Source: UMGS1975 sp959600905 (GTDB taxonomy: Bacteria > Bacillota > Clostridia > Christensenellales > QAND01). Taken from it: a stretch of 51,445 bases of DNA. Positions 32,343 to 40,614 of the stretch are shown here, in pieces. How positions within the stretch are numbered: the stretch's first letter is position 1; every line of letters begins with the position of its first letter. Location: contig CAUGNO010000011.1 of the NCBI GenBank assembly GCA_959600905.1, positions 1 through 51,445 on the forward strand. The letters run 5' to 3'. A program made the position numbers and the translations under genes. The notes beneath the pieces are model-generated. The model searched no databases. It was not told the origin of the DNA and saw nothing but the letters and a program-made list of their open reading frames with translations.

Positions 32343-33523
32343 AAAAAGGGATGGCGTTATTGCTATGCCTGCTGTTGGCTGCGGGCATGCTGTCCGGCTG
32401 TGCGGACGCCAAGGAAATCGATGATACGTCGTTTATCCTTTCGCTGGGCGTGGACAAAGGAACGGAAAAAACCTATGAAATTTCCTTTCAGCTTCCGGTT
32501 TTGGCAGAGGAGGATTCTCCCTCCTTCCGCACCATCGTATGCCAGGCGGAGGGGCTGTCGGACGCGGTGGCCCTGCTCAATGCCAACACGCCGTACCGCG
32601 TGGATTTTACGCATTTAAATTTTTTGGTCATCGGCCGGGCGCTGGCGGAAGAAGGCGTTGGCCAGATCATCGATCCGTTGATGCGCATGCCTCAGGTGCG
32701 GAAAGGGGCCATGGTCATTGTGGCGCAGGATACGGCAAAAAAATTTGTGCAATCGCTGCAAAGCGATGAGAACCTAAACCTCATGCAGCTGCAGCAAAGC
32801 ATCATCAGCGAGGCGGGCACCAGCGGTATCTTTCCTAATTTCACGCTGGATATGTTTTACGATTCTCTCTATGAGCAGAGAGGGGCTGCCGTTGTGGCGC
32901 TTGGCATGCAAAGCGACGAGGCAAAAAAGCCAAACAGCGGCTCTGCCATATCCGAGCTACCCGGCTATACCATGGTGGAAAGCAGCATCAAAAGTGAGCT
33001 GATCGGGTCCGCTGTATTTAACGACGACCGCATGGTAGGCACGCTGACCGGAGAGCAGACCCGCGTATGGTGTATGGCTACTGGGCAGTTTGGCCATGGC
33101 GAAATCAGCCTGCCGAACCCCTTCGGCGAAGGGATGCTGACGCTAAAATTAAAGCAGGCGGGGCCTGTAAAGACAACGGTAAACACGGACGGCGCATATC
33201 CCAGTGCCCAGATAGAGGTACCGCTCAATGCGTTTTTGGTGGCCTATGCAGGAACGGAAAACTACGAAACGCTGGCCAAAAAGGAGGAGATTGCCGCCTA
33301 TGTGCAACAGCGGCTGCAAGAGGATATGGAACAGATCAGCCGGGAATTTGCAGCATGGGGTGTGGATGGGTACAGCGTCGGGAAAGCGGCTGCGAAAAAT
33401 TTCAAAACGCAGCGGGATTGGGCCGATTATCAATGGCCGGAGAAGAGAAAACAGCTGCAGGTGACCGTAACGCCCAGCGTCTATGTGTCCCTGTACCGTC
33501 CGGCGTTAGGAGAGGAACGATGA
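32339..33523 (+). CDS. Spore germinant receptor C subunit (GerC-family lipoprotein)
   Basis: 394 residues from MKKGMALLLC. Signal peptide with lipobox GMLSGC, Cys21 lipidated, then the family start AKEIDDTSFILSLGVDKG. The three-domain GerC body ends in KNFKTQRDWADYQWPEKRKQLQVTV. It is anchored on the outer face of the spore inner membrane and completes the receptor. The frame is open upstream, but the start at 32339 is fixed by the ATGA overlap and the signal peptide. Confidence 0.92.
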   Translation: MKKGMALLLCLLLAAGMLSGCADAKEIDDTSFILSLGVDKGTEKTYEISFQLPVLAEEDSPSFRTIVCQAEGLSDAVALLNANTPYRVDFTHLNFLVIGRALAEEGVGQIIDPLMRMPQVRKGAMVIVAQDTAKKFVQSLQSDENLNLMQLQQSIISEAGTSGIFPNFTLDMFYDSLYEQRGAAVVALGMQSDEAKKPNSGSAISELPGYTMVESSIKSELIGSAVFNDDRMVGTLTGEQTRVWCMATGQFGHGEISLPNPFGEGMLTLKLKQAGPVKTTVNTDGAYPSAQIEVPLNAFLVAYAGTENYETLAKKEEIAAYVQQRLQEDMEQISREFAAWGVDGYSVGKAAAKNFKTQRDWADYQWPEKRKQLQVTVTPSVYVSLYRPALGEER

Positions 33524-33672
33524 TTGCGGTATTGGTCTGTTTGGGGTTGATCGGGTATTGCGGCGGCTATGCGCTGCGGCAGTTTAGAGAGAAAAAGGCG
33601 GGCGCCGGGTGGGTGCTGTCCGCCTTGTGCCTGGCGGATGCAGCGCTGCTGGCTTGGTTGATTACGCTGTAA
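33520..33672 (+). CDS. Two-helix small membrane protein, candidate receptor D subunit
   Basis: 50 residues beginning at the ATGA overlap with gerC. Two hydrophobic helices (about 2-20 and 31-49) are joined by a short basic loop QFREKKAGAG. Small two-helix D subunits are known beside some GerA-type receptors in Bacillus, and the position and size fit, although I see no sequence signature to prove it. AGGAGAGGAACG provides a ribosome site. A terminator follows, closing the operon at four genes. Confidence 0.65.
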   Translation: MIAVLVCLGLIGYCGGYALRQFREKKAGAGWVLSALCLADAALLAWLITL

Positions 33673-33677
33673 AGATG

Positions 33678-33711
33678 AAAAGGCGGAGAAATTTACTCCG
33701 CCTTTTTTTGA
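33678..33711 (+). terminator. Rho-independent terminator of the ger operon
   Basis: AAAAGGCGGAG / CTCCGCCTTTT with a 7-nt loop and T run. The stretch 33712-33885 after it shows no gene. Confidence 0.9.
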
Positions 33712-33889
33712 CAAGATTCGCCAAAGGGTTTTCCCGGGTGGCAAATCCTGGCAGGTTTCTAGGCGAAAAGGGCTTTGTTTCTATAAAATTTCGACGAATT
33801 TCCCCGGAAATGGACAAAGAAATGTCACGAAAAGTTTTGGTTAATTACAAGATTTCGGTGGGGGATTGGTTAATAAAACGGGGGATTTA

Positions 33890-33898
33890 TGTTACAAT
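33890..33898 (+). promoter_or_regulatory. Extended -10 promoter upstream of the small protein and cdaA
   Basis: TGTTACAAT; a weak TTAATA lies 17 bp upstream of the TACAAT hexamer. Confidence 0.5.
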
Positions 33899-33930
33899 GA
33901 AAAAGCATACAAGAGAAAGGGGCGTTGGAC

Positions 33931-34170
33931 ATGAGCGATAAAGATACAAAACAGGGGAACCTCTCCCAGGTAATTGAACATACCGAAACTTCAAAACAGA
34001 CCGAACAGATGCGGAAAAAGCTGGATGAAATGGGCGCGGCCCTTTTGAAAAAGGGAAAGCCGCTCAACGATCCCGCACTGTTTAAGCAGGCCAACTTGGT
34101 AAAAGCTTCGCTGGATGAAGGCAAGCTCGGCGCTATGGAGCAGACCATGCACGAGGAAAAACAGGACTGA
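33931..34170 (+). CDS. Small hydrophilic protein of unknown function, upstream of cdaA
   Basis: 79 residues, very rich in Lys, Glu and Gln, without membrane segments or Cys. The central part (SKQTEQMRKKLDEMGAALLKK) should be helical. I do not recognise the family. AAAGGGGCG lies about 9 nt before the ATG; the in-frame TTG at 33925 is less likely. cdaA follows after 33 nt with no terminator between, so it shares a transcript with the c-di-AMP genes. A role in that pathway is only a guess from position. Confidence 0.65.
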   Translation: MSDKDTKQGNLSQVIEHTETSKQTEQMRKKLDEMGAALLKKGKPLNDPALFKQANLVKASLDEGKLGAMEQTMHEEKQD

Positions 34171-34203
34171 CCGATATTTGCCCTAGGCAGAGGAGATGAC
34201 AAC

Positions 34204-35040
34204 GTGCAGACATTTTTTGACGGCATATTGGCCAGCATATCCCGGTTTGATTTGATCGATGCGCTGGACATCCTGCTCGTGGCTGTCATGATCTACTACC
34301 TACTGAAGCTGGCCAGCCGCAGCAGGGCGATGCAGGTGTTAAAGGGCATTGGGCTGGTTTTCATTGCATCGCGGTTGACGGAGCTGTTCCGGCTCCAGGC
34401 CGTCACTTGGATTTTCAACTATTTGATCAACGCGGGCGCGTTGGTGTTGATCGTGCTCTTTCAGCCGGAAATACGCCGTGGATTAGAGCAGATCGGCCGG
34501 GGTAAGTTTTTGGATCCCCTCCAGAACCATGAGGGCATGGAGACCAGCGGAGAGCTGATCCGCGCGATGCTCAATATGAGCAAGCAGCATGTAGGCGCTC
34601 TGATTGCCATCCAGAGGAAAGTGGCGCTGGGAGATATCATCGAGACGGGTACGCAAATCAACGGGCGTGTATCTGCGCCGCTGATCGAAACGATTTTTAA
34701 GACGGGAACAGCGCTGCATGACGGCGCGATGATCATAGACGGCGACACCATTCTGGCAGCCAGCTGCTTTTTGCCGCTGACCAGCCGGCAAGATCTGCCA
34801 CAGGAGCTGGGGACCCGCCATCGGGCAGGCATCGGCCTATCCGAAATTTCTGATGCGGTGGTGTTCATCGTTTCGGAGGAAACGGGGCAGATCTCCGCTG
34901 TGGTGGAGGGGCGGCTGATCCGCAACCTATCTGCGGGCGGCATCCGCCGGCTGCTTTTCGGTGGGGATGAAAACAAGGATGGCACGGAAAGAAACCGCAT
35001 TTTTGCCAAGATGAAAAATCGGAGGAAAAAATCGCAATGA
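34204..35040 (+). CDS. cdaA: Diadenylate cyclase (c-di-AMP synthase)
   Basis: 278 residues. Three N-terminal transmembrane helices (about 17-35, 47-60, 70-88), then a DAC domain with the two catalytic motifs DGA (173-175, ALHDGAMII) and RHR (205-207, LGTRHRAGIG). It makes c-di-AMP from two ATP, controlling potassium and osmolyte transport and cell-wall homeostasis. The start is GTG, with GAGGAGATGACAAC upstream. cdaR overlaps its end by 4 nt, as in other Firmicutes. Confidence 0.96.
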   Translation: MQTFFDGILASISRFDLIDALDILLVAVMIYYLLKLASRSRAMQVLKGIGLVFIASRLTELFRLQAVTWIFNYLINAGALVLIVLFQPEIRRGLEQIGRGKFLDPLQNHEGMETSGELIRAMLNMSKQHVGALIAIQRKVALGDIIETGTQINGRVSAPLIETIFKTGTALHDGAMIIDGDTILAASCFLPLTSRQDLPQELGTRHRAGIGLSEISDAVVFIVSEETGQISAVVEGRLIRNLSAGGIRRLLFGGDENKDGTERNRIFAKMKNRRKKSQ

Positions 35041-36017
35041 ATTCCGTGATACAAAAACTAAAGCATAATACATGGCTGAAGATCATCGCGCTGTTCTTTG
35101 CCATTTTGCTGTGGAGCTATGTCATTTCCTCCACAGACCCGACCAGGCTGCGCAATGTCAAGGATATTGCCATCCAGGCCAACGGCTATGAGCAGCTGGA
35201 GGCTTCCGGCCTGGTGGTGCGCGGCAATTTCAACGATGTATTCGGCAAGGCCACCGTCGGCGTGGAGGCGCGCGTCAGCGAGATGGGGCAGCTTACCAAC
35301 CAGACCGTGACGGTAACGGCAGACCTGACAAAAATCAAGGCCAAAGGCACGTATGATATCCATCTGACCGCCACAACCCCAACGGGCGAGGTGGCGCGGA
35401 TAGAGCCGTCTACCATTCAGGTGACGGTAGATGAATTGATTTCCAATACCGTGCCGGTTTCGGTGGAATACCAAGGCGAGCTTGCCCCGGAGCTTTACCA
35501 TGAAGAGCCGGAGCTTAGCCAGAAAACCATCCAGATTACGGGCGCCAGAACGGACGTGGAACGGGTCAGCAAGGGTGTATGCGTGATGGATCTGTCCAAA
35601 GTTACGGAATCGGTGGAGCAGTCTTACACAGTAGAGCTGCGCGATGCGGACGGCAATGCCATCACGGACGGCACCTTTGTGGGCGAGCTGCCCTCCATCA
35701 TGGTGAATATGGAGGTAAAATCGCAAAAGACCGTGCCCATCGATGTATCGGCCAGCGCCTGTTTTGAGGATGCCGGCGATATTGCAGATGGAAAACAGAT
35801 TCAGGCGGTGTATAGCACGCCTTCCCAGGTTACGCTGGTGGGGGATAAGGCTGTGCTGGAGGATGTAACAAAGGTAACCATTAAGAAGATACGGCTCAAC
35901 GGCATCAGCCAAACGACGAGCTTTGATGTGGAGCTGTCATTGCCAAGCGGCGTGACGCTCATTACCACGGACAAAATACAGCTGACCGTGGAGCTCATCG
36001 ACGGGCCGGTACGATGA
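35037..36017 (+). CDS. cdaR: CdaR, YbbR-domain regulator of CdaA
   Basis: 326 residues. One N-terminal membrane helix (about 14-31) followed by three extracellular YbbR repeats, each a small beta domain (for example DLTKIKAKGTYDIHLTA and DLSKVTESVEQSYTVELRD). In Bacillus and Listeria CdaR binds CdaA and tunes its activity. The usual third gene, glmM, is absent: a terminator follows and then an FAD-dependent dehydrogenase. Confidence 0.93.
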   Translation: MNSVIQKLKHNTWLKIIALFFAILLWSYVISSTDPTRLRNVKDIAIQANGYEQLEASGLVVRGNFNDVFGKATVGVEARVSEMGQLTNQTVTVTADLTKIKAKGTYDIHLTATTPTGEVARIEPSTIQVTVDELISNTVPVSVEYQGELAPELYHEEPELSQKTIQITGARTDVERVSKGVCVMDLSKVTESVEQSYTVELRDADGNAITDGTFVGELPSIMVNMEVKSQKTVPIDVSASACFEDAGDIADGKQIQAVYSTPSQVTLVGDKAVLEDVTKVTIKKIRLNGISQTTSFDVELSLPSGVTLITTDKIQLTVELIDGPVR

Positions 36018-36033
36018 CGCATTGAATAGGACA

Positions 36034-36058
36034 AAGAGCCGGGAAACCGGCTCTTTTT
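36034..36058 (+). terminator. Rho-independent terminator of cdaA-cdaR
   Basis: AAGAGCCGG / CCGGCTCTT closed by a GAAA tetraloop, then T run. Confidence 0.9.
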
Positions 36059-36071
36059 ATAGGAGGCGGCG

Positions 36072-37661
36072 ATGCAAAAGCGATATGCGGTACAGGTAAA
36101 ATGGGCTTTGGAGCAAACCGAGGCGGCGCTGGCCCCTCTGGCGGCCAAGGCGATGGGGATTGCGCCCGGGCAAATTGAAGCTGTGGAGATCACAAAGCAA
36201 AGCATAGACGCGCGCAAGGGCGGTGTTTGCTTTCAGGTGGCGCTGGCAGTTTCGGTGCGCCGCGGCGTGAAGGCCAGGCCCGATTGGAAGCCGATCGAGG
36301 AGAAAAAGGCGCCGGCCTTTGCGCTGGGCACAAAACGGATGCAGAATAGCCCCGTTGTCATCGGCGCGGGGCCTTGTGGGTTGTTTGCAGCTCTAATGCT
36401 GGCAAGGCAGGGGTATGCGCCGGTGGTGCTGGAACGTGGAAGTGCCTTGGCACAGCGGCAGCGCACCGTCCAAACGTTTTTTAACGGCGGCGCGTTTGAT
36501 CCGCAATGCAACGTATTGTTTGGGGACGGCGGCGCGGGGGCGTTTTCTGATGGCAAGCTGACCAGCCGTGGGAAAGACCCACTGGGCAGGCTGGTGCTGG
36601 AAACGCTGGCGCAGCACGGCGCGCCCCAAGAGATACTGATACAAAACAAAGCGCACATCGGCACGGACCGGCTCAGGCCGGTCATCGAAAGCATCAAGCG
36701 TGAGGTGCTGCAAAAGGGCGGCGCATGGTACAATGACACCCGCGCGGTAGAGTTTGTCTACCGGGAAGGGGCGGTGGCGGCGGTCAAGGCTTTGCACAAC
36801 GGACAGCTCATCGAGCTGCCTGCTTGCTGTGTGGTGTTGGCCATCGGCCACAGCGCTAGGGACACCTATGAACGCCTGGCACTGGATGGCGTGGAGATGG
36901 TCTTTAAGCCGTTTGCAGTAGGGGTGCGCATAGAGCATCCGCAGGCGATGATAGACCAGGCGCAGTATGGCCAGTATGCCGGGCATCCCAAGCTGGGCGC
37001 AGCGGAATATGCGCTGACGGCACAGAGCGGAGGACGCGGCGTATACACCTTTTGCATGTGCCCGGGCGGGCAGGTGATCCCTTCGGTATCAGAAGAGGGG
37101 CTGCTGTGCGTCAACGGCATGAGCCAGCACGCGCGCGACGGGGAAAACGCCAACAGCGCTGTGGTGGTGCAGGTGCGGCAGGAGGATGTGCCGGGCGGGC
37201 TGCTGGGCGGGCTTGCCTTTCAGCGGGAGATGGAGCGGGCTGCGTTTGCTGCCGGCGGAGGCGGCTATGCGGCGCCGATACAAACCTTTGGCGATTTTGC
37301 GGCAGGAAAGCGTACCCGAAAGCTGGGCGGTGTGCTTCCTAGCTATCCCAGGCAAACGCAGGGGAGCGACCTTTCCGCCGTGCTGCCCGGGTTTGTGGCG
37401 CAGGGCATCAAAGAGGGGGTAGCCTCGTTTGGCAGACGTCTGAAGGGTTTTGACCGGCCGGATGCGCTGCTTTGCGGCGTAGAGACACGGACCAGCGCGC
37501 CGCTGCGCATTTTGCGCGGGGAGGATGGGCAGAGCCCATCCGTCCGCGGTCTGTACCCAGCCGGCGAGGGTGCGGGCTATGCGGGCGGCATCGTCAGCGC
37601 TGCGGTAGACGGCATTCGCGCCGCCAGCCATATTATGGCCGAATATGCGCCAATCCTTTGA
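36072..37661 (+). CDS. FAD-dependent dehydrogenase (COG2509-like)
   Basis: 529 residues. An N-terminal domain of about 95 residues precedes the dinucleotide-binding motif VVIGAGPCGLFAALMLARQGYAPVVLERG. Other family marks are CNVLFGDGGAGAFSDGKLTSR and the C-terminal FAD segment GLYPAGEGAGYAGGIVSAAVDGIRAA. Members are found across Firmicutes; the substrate is not established. It is annotated variously as geranylgeranyl reductase-like or uncharacterised. The gene starts 14 nt after the terminator of cdaR with ATAGGAGGCGGCG as ribosome site; no separate promoter is obvious, so read-through may feed it. Confidence 0.88.
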   Translation: MQKRYAVQVKWALEQTEAALAPLAAKAMGIAPGQIEAVEITKQSIDARKGGVCFQVALAVSVRRGVKARPDWKPIEEKKAPAFALGTKRMQNSPVVIGAGPCGLFAALMLARQGYAPVVLERGSALAQRQRTVQTFFNGGAFDPQCNVLFGDGGAGAFSDGKLTSRGKDPLGRLVLETLAQHGAPQEILIQNKAHIGTDRLRPVIESIKREVLQKGGAWYNDTRAVEFVYREGAVAAVKALHNGQLIELPACCVVLAIGHSARDTYERLALDGVEMVFKPFAVGVRIEHPQAMIDQAQYGQYAGHPKLGAAEYALTAQSGGRGVYTFCMCPGGQVIPSVSEEGLLCVNGMSQHARDGENANSAVVVQVRQEDVPGGLLGGLAFQREMERAAFAAGGGGYAAPIQTFGDFAAGKRTRKLGGVLPSYPRQTQGSDLSAVLPGFVAQGIKEGVASFGRRLKGFDRPDALLCGVETRTSAPLRILRGEDGQSPSVRGLYPAGEGAGYAGGIVSAAVDGIRAASHIMAEYAPIL

Positions 37662-37686
37662 CAAAAATAAGCCGTTACGGTATAAT
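37658..37686 (+). promoter_or_regulatory. Exact-consensus sigma-A promoter
   Basis: TTGACA (37658-37663), 17-bp spacer, TATAAT (37681-37686); the -35 overlaps the stop codon of the preceding gene. Confidence 0.9.
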
Positions 37687-37725
37687 TACAAAGATATTTC
37701 TATGTTACCAAAAGGAGGCATTCCG

Positions 37726-38280
37726 TTGCCAGATTACCGGGAAAGAAAACGTCCGCCGATGACGAAAAAGCAGATCATGATCCAAATGACGCTATGCATA
37801 GCGATTTTGGTTTTCTTCGCTTTCCAAGAAGCGTTTTTTCCGACCGACAAGCAGAAGAATGCAAGCCCAGCGCCTACGGTAAGCGCGCAGGCCGTGCTGG
37901 AAGCCAGCGGCGCAGAGACGCTGACGGCGGATGCGGTGGGTGCCTTGCCGCAGGAAAACGGATTGCCGGAAGCCTCTGGGGATTGGAAGCTGTATATCCA
38001 GGCGGACGGCAGCTATGTATTGCTTAGCCCGGATGTAGAGGCCAATGCGCAAAATATTTCGTTTGCCGGTTATGAGCTGGGGCAGAGCGTCAAGGCGCAT
38101 GTGGCGGATAGCGCGGCGCTGTCGGCGCTGATGTACAAGATCCCGGCCGGCGGTTCGGTGGCGGTGGCCAAGGCAGACGGCACGGAGATAGACGCCACTG
38201 CTTACGCGTCCTTGGCAGATGTGGTGCGTAAGGCAGGCTTTAAGGATGTGAAGTTGGCCGGCCAGGGCGCAACGCCGTAA
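37726..38280 (+). CDS. Membrane-anchored hypothetical protein
   Basis: 184 residues from a TTG start (AAGGAGG 7 nt upstream; no ATG fits that site). A basic N-terminus (PDYRERKRPPMTKKQ) leads to a single membrane helix (about 16-34), a low-complexity Ala/Pro/Ser linker and a C-terminal domain of about 110 residues outside the cell (WKLYIQADGSYVLLSPD, ENISFAGYELGQ-like NAQNISFAGYELGQS). The family is not recognised. The perfect promoter suggests steady high transcription. A strong terminator closes this single-gene unit. Confidence 0.72.
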   Translation: MPDYRERKRPPMTKKQIMIQMTLCIAILVFFAFQEAFFPTDKQKNASPAPTVSAQAVLEASGAETLTADAVGALPQENGLPEASGDWKLYIQADGSYVLLSPDVEANAQNISFAGYELGQSVKAHVADSAALSALMYKIPAGGSVAVAKADGTEIDATAYASLADVVRKAGFKDVKLAGQGATP

Positions 38281-38297
38281 AAATCATTTCAGCATGC

Positions 38298-38336
38298 AAG
38301 CGCTGTTTGAAACGCTTTCAAACAGCGCTTTTTTTA
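38298..38336 (+). terminator. Strong rho-independent terminator
   Basis: 15-bp perfect stem AAGCGCTGTTTGAAA with its complement at 38316-38330, CGC loop, then T run. Confidence 0.92.
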
Positions 38337-38438
38337 TGCCTGAGACATAAAGGCAACCGACGGTTGACAAAATACCAACGGAAGTGGGTAGCAAAGCAAC
38401 CGCTTTTTTTGATAGCATGGGGCAAAAGGAGGGATCAA

Positions 38439-39050
38439 ATGGATCTGGCACAGAGAATACAGCATCTGAGAAAGGAAAAGGGACTTTCCCAGGAAGAGCT
38501 GGCGGAAGCGTTGGGGGTGTCGCGGCAAGCAGTATCCAAATGGGAAAGCACGCAAAGCACGCCGGATGTGGAAAAGATCGTGGCGACGAGCCGATACTTT
38601 GCCGTTACCACCGATTATCTTTTGATGGGGGTGCAGGGCCCAGAACCAAACACCATGCAGGCGGAACAGACAAAACCCCTGTCTGGGCAGATTCTGTTTT
38701 TATCCTCTGCGGCCCTGATGGCCATGGGGCTGATTTTGGCCATAGGCAGCTGGTACGAGGCGCAGACGGCGACCTGCGTTTGGGGCGGCTTGATGCTTCA
38801 AGTGTGCGGCGGCTTGGTGTATGGCATCGGCGTTTTGCTTTCCAGAACACAGGGGCCTTTTTGGATACGGTTTGCCAACCTTTGCCTGGTGGCTTTTTTG
38901 CTGCTCTCCGCCCTGGTTACACTGCTGATAGAGGGCTTCCCAGGCCCTTATCCATTCGGGCTGCGAAGTTTGGCCATTTTTGCCGTGCTGTATACGGCGT
39001 TTGTGACGATGCTGTACCGCGCAATGAAAAAGCGCTTGGCCGCCGAATAG
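38439..39050 (+). CDS. XRE-family regulator with C-terminal membrane domain
   Basis: 203 residues. The N-terminal HTH_3 domain (about 5-62) reads RIQHLRKEKGLSQEELAEALGVSRQAVSKWES. Four hydrophobic helices follow (about 84-103, 112-134, 143-164, 173-193), so the DNA-binding domain is tethered to the membrane. Such proteins are common in Clostridia and may sense envelope state; the targets are unknown. The start at 38439 follows AAAAGGAGGG by 5 nt. It is a single gene, convergent with the methyltransferase/murG pair. Confidence 0.88.
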   Translation: MDLAQRIQHLRKEKGLSQEELAEALGVSRQAVSKWESTQSTPDVEKIVATSRYFAVTTDYLLMGVQGPEPNTMQAEQTKPLSGQILFLSSAALMAMGLILAIGSWYEAQTATCVWGGLMLQVCGGLVYGIGVLLSRTQGPFWIRFANLCLVAFLLLSALVTLLIEGFPGPYPFGLRSLAIFAVLYTAFVTMLYRAMKKRLAAE

Positions 39051-39081
39051 AAAAAGAGGAAGCGGGATGCTTCCTCTTTTT
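39051..39081. terminator. Bidirectional rho-independent terminator
   Basis: AAAAAGAGGAAGC / GCTTCCTCTTTTT with a 5-nt loop, between convergent genes. Confidence 0.88.
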
Positions 39082-39092
39082 CTATGCAGAAA

Positions 39093-40613
39093 TCAACGTT
39101 GGAGCAAGAACGCCGTAGGGGAAAGCCCGCCGGCAGAAAAGGCCATCTGCGAAGCGATCTTCCAGCCATGGCGGGTGGCCAGCGCAGAAAACAGCTGCTT
39201 GTCGTTGGTGACAGCCAGCACAAAGCCGCCCGGGCGCAGGATCTTGGGCCATTGCTGCAAAATATCGTCGTATAGCCTTTCATTCTGTTCATGGCTGCCC
39301 ACCCTATGCCCAAAGGGCAAATTGCACAGAATTTCATCATAGCCGAAATCGCTGTGGAATCCGCGGCAGTCCCGGTTGAATACCTTGGCATGCAGGCCGG
39401 CCTCGTGGCAGTTGGCGCGCGCAATGGAAAAGGCCTTGGGGCTGATGTCCAGGCCGGTAAAGGCCTTGGCGCCCATGAGCTTTTTGCGCTCTATGAGCAG
39501 GGTACCCGCGCCACAGAACGGATCCAGCACGGTATGGGTCTGCTTCATGTAGCGGCGATGGTCATACAGCAAGGCGGCGGCCACAGCAGGGTGCATGGAG
39601 GCGGGCACGCTTTCCAGCCGGTAGGCAAAGCGGGGGTCTTGAAAGGTATGCAAGCGCACCGAAAGGGTGGCTTGTCCGTTTTTGACCCAGCAGCGCAGCT
39701 CGATATCATAGCTGCTCGGCGAATTGGTAAAATGCGCGCCGTTTACCCGCGCGAAAAATTTGCTGGCAAAGGCCGCGCGGTCTATGCCGGGGCCGCGCAC
39801 CTCCAGCCGGGTGGGGAAAGCGCCGCTGCCGTCATGCATTTGGCAGAGCTGGGCATACAACCCGCCAGCCTCCACGGCCTCCGCCAAGGCTTCAGGCTCT
39901 GCCTTCACACCGACGGCAAAGGGCAATAGCGCCTCGTAAAAGCCGCGCAGCGCATACAAAGAAGGCAGGCTGCGCGTCACGGCCTCCACCACGCTGCCCT
40001 TTTGTTTTACCTCAATGTGCTTGGCCCGCGCCTCTGCCAAAAGCGAGCCAATCAGCCCGTTGACCGGCATCAGCCATACCGGACGGGGCGCGGCAAAGCC
40101 AGTAAAGGTACGGCTTTTCTGTGGGGCTAGCCGGGAAAGCGCTTTTTGGATGGCGTCCCGCTCCGCCAGGGTATTTTTATCCGTGCCCTCCGGCAGGGGC
40201 AGCGCCTTGACGGCTTGCTGTGCCTCCGTGCCGCCCAGCTGCCCCAGCGCAAGGATCAGGCTGGGGCGCACAAACTGCTGCGTTTCCTTGGAAAGCGCGC
40301 CGCATAGGGCGGGCACGACGGCCCGCTGCCCGATCTGCCCCAGCACAATGGCGGCATTTTTGCGGGTTTTTGCATCCTCGCTGGCCAGCAGCGGAACGAT
40401 CTCCTGCGTTTTGTCCATCAGCGCCCAGCGTACCGATTCCCGCCGGGCCGCACGGCCCAGCAGCGCCAACGCAGCACGCGCTTGGGCGCCGGACAGCTTT
40501 TCCATCAAAAAGGCCTGCGCACCGTTGGTTTGGGCAATCTGCTTGGCGGCGCGCTCCTGTTCCTTGGCGTTTCCTTCTATGTATTGCGTAAACAATGCCT
40601 GAAGATCGGTCAT
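39093..40613 (-). CDS. HEAT-repeat/RNA methyltransferase fusion protein
   Basis: 506 residues. The first 160 or so form helical HEAT-like repeats (EIVPLLASEDAKTRKNAAIV, AVVPALCGALSKETQQFVRPSLILALGQLG). The C-terminal part is a class I SAM-dependent methyltransferase of the THUMP-associated (UPF0020/Trm11-like) type, with motif I DPFCGAGTLLIE (about 364-375) and the catalytic CNLPFGHRVG (about 430-439). That N/D-L-P-F-G form is typical of enzymes that methylate guanine N2 in tRNA or rRNA. A canonical THUMP domain is not obvious. It starts 1 nt after the murG stop, so it is co-transcribed with it. The exact target is unknown. Confidence 0.82.
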   Translation of the reverse strand: MTDLQALFTQYIEGNAKEQERAAKQIAQTNGAQAFLMEKLSGAQARAALALLGRAARRESVRWALMDKTQEIVPLLASEDAKTRKNAAIVLGQIGQRAVVPALCGALSKETQQFVRPSLILALGQLGGTEAQQAVKALPLPEGTDKNTLAERDAIQKALSRLAPQKSRTFTGFAAPRPVWLMPVNGLIGSLLAEARAKHIEVKQKGSVVEAVTRSLPSLYALRGFYEALLPFAVGVKAEPEALAEAVEAGGLYAQLCQMHDGSGAFPTRLEVRGPGIDRAAFASKFFARVNGAHFTNSPSSYDIELRCWVKNGQATLSVRLHTFQDPRFAYRLESVPASMHPAVAAALLYDHRRYMKQTHTVLDPFCGAGTLLIERKKLMGAKAFTGLDISPKAFSIARANCHEAGLHAKVFNRDCRGFHSDFGYDEILCNLPFGHRVGSHEQNERLYDDILQQWPKILRPGGFVLAVTNDKQLFSALATRHGWKIASQMAFSAGGLSPTAFLLQR

Positions 40614-40614
40614 T

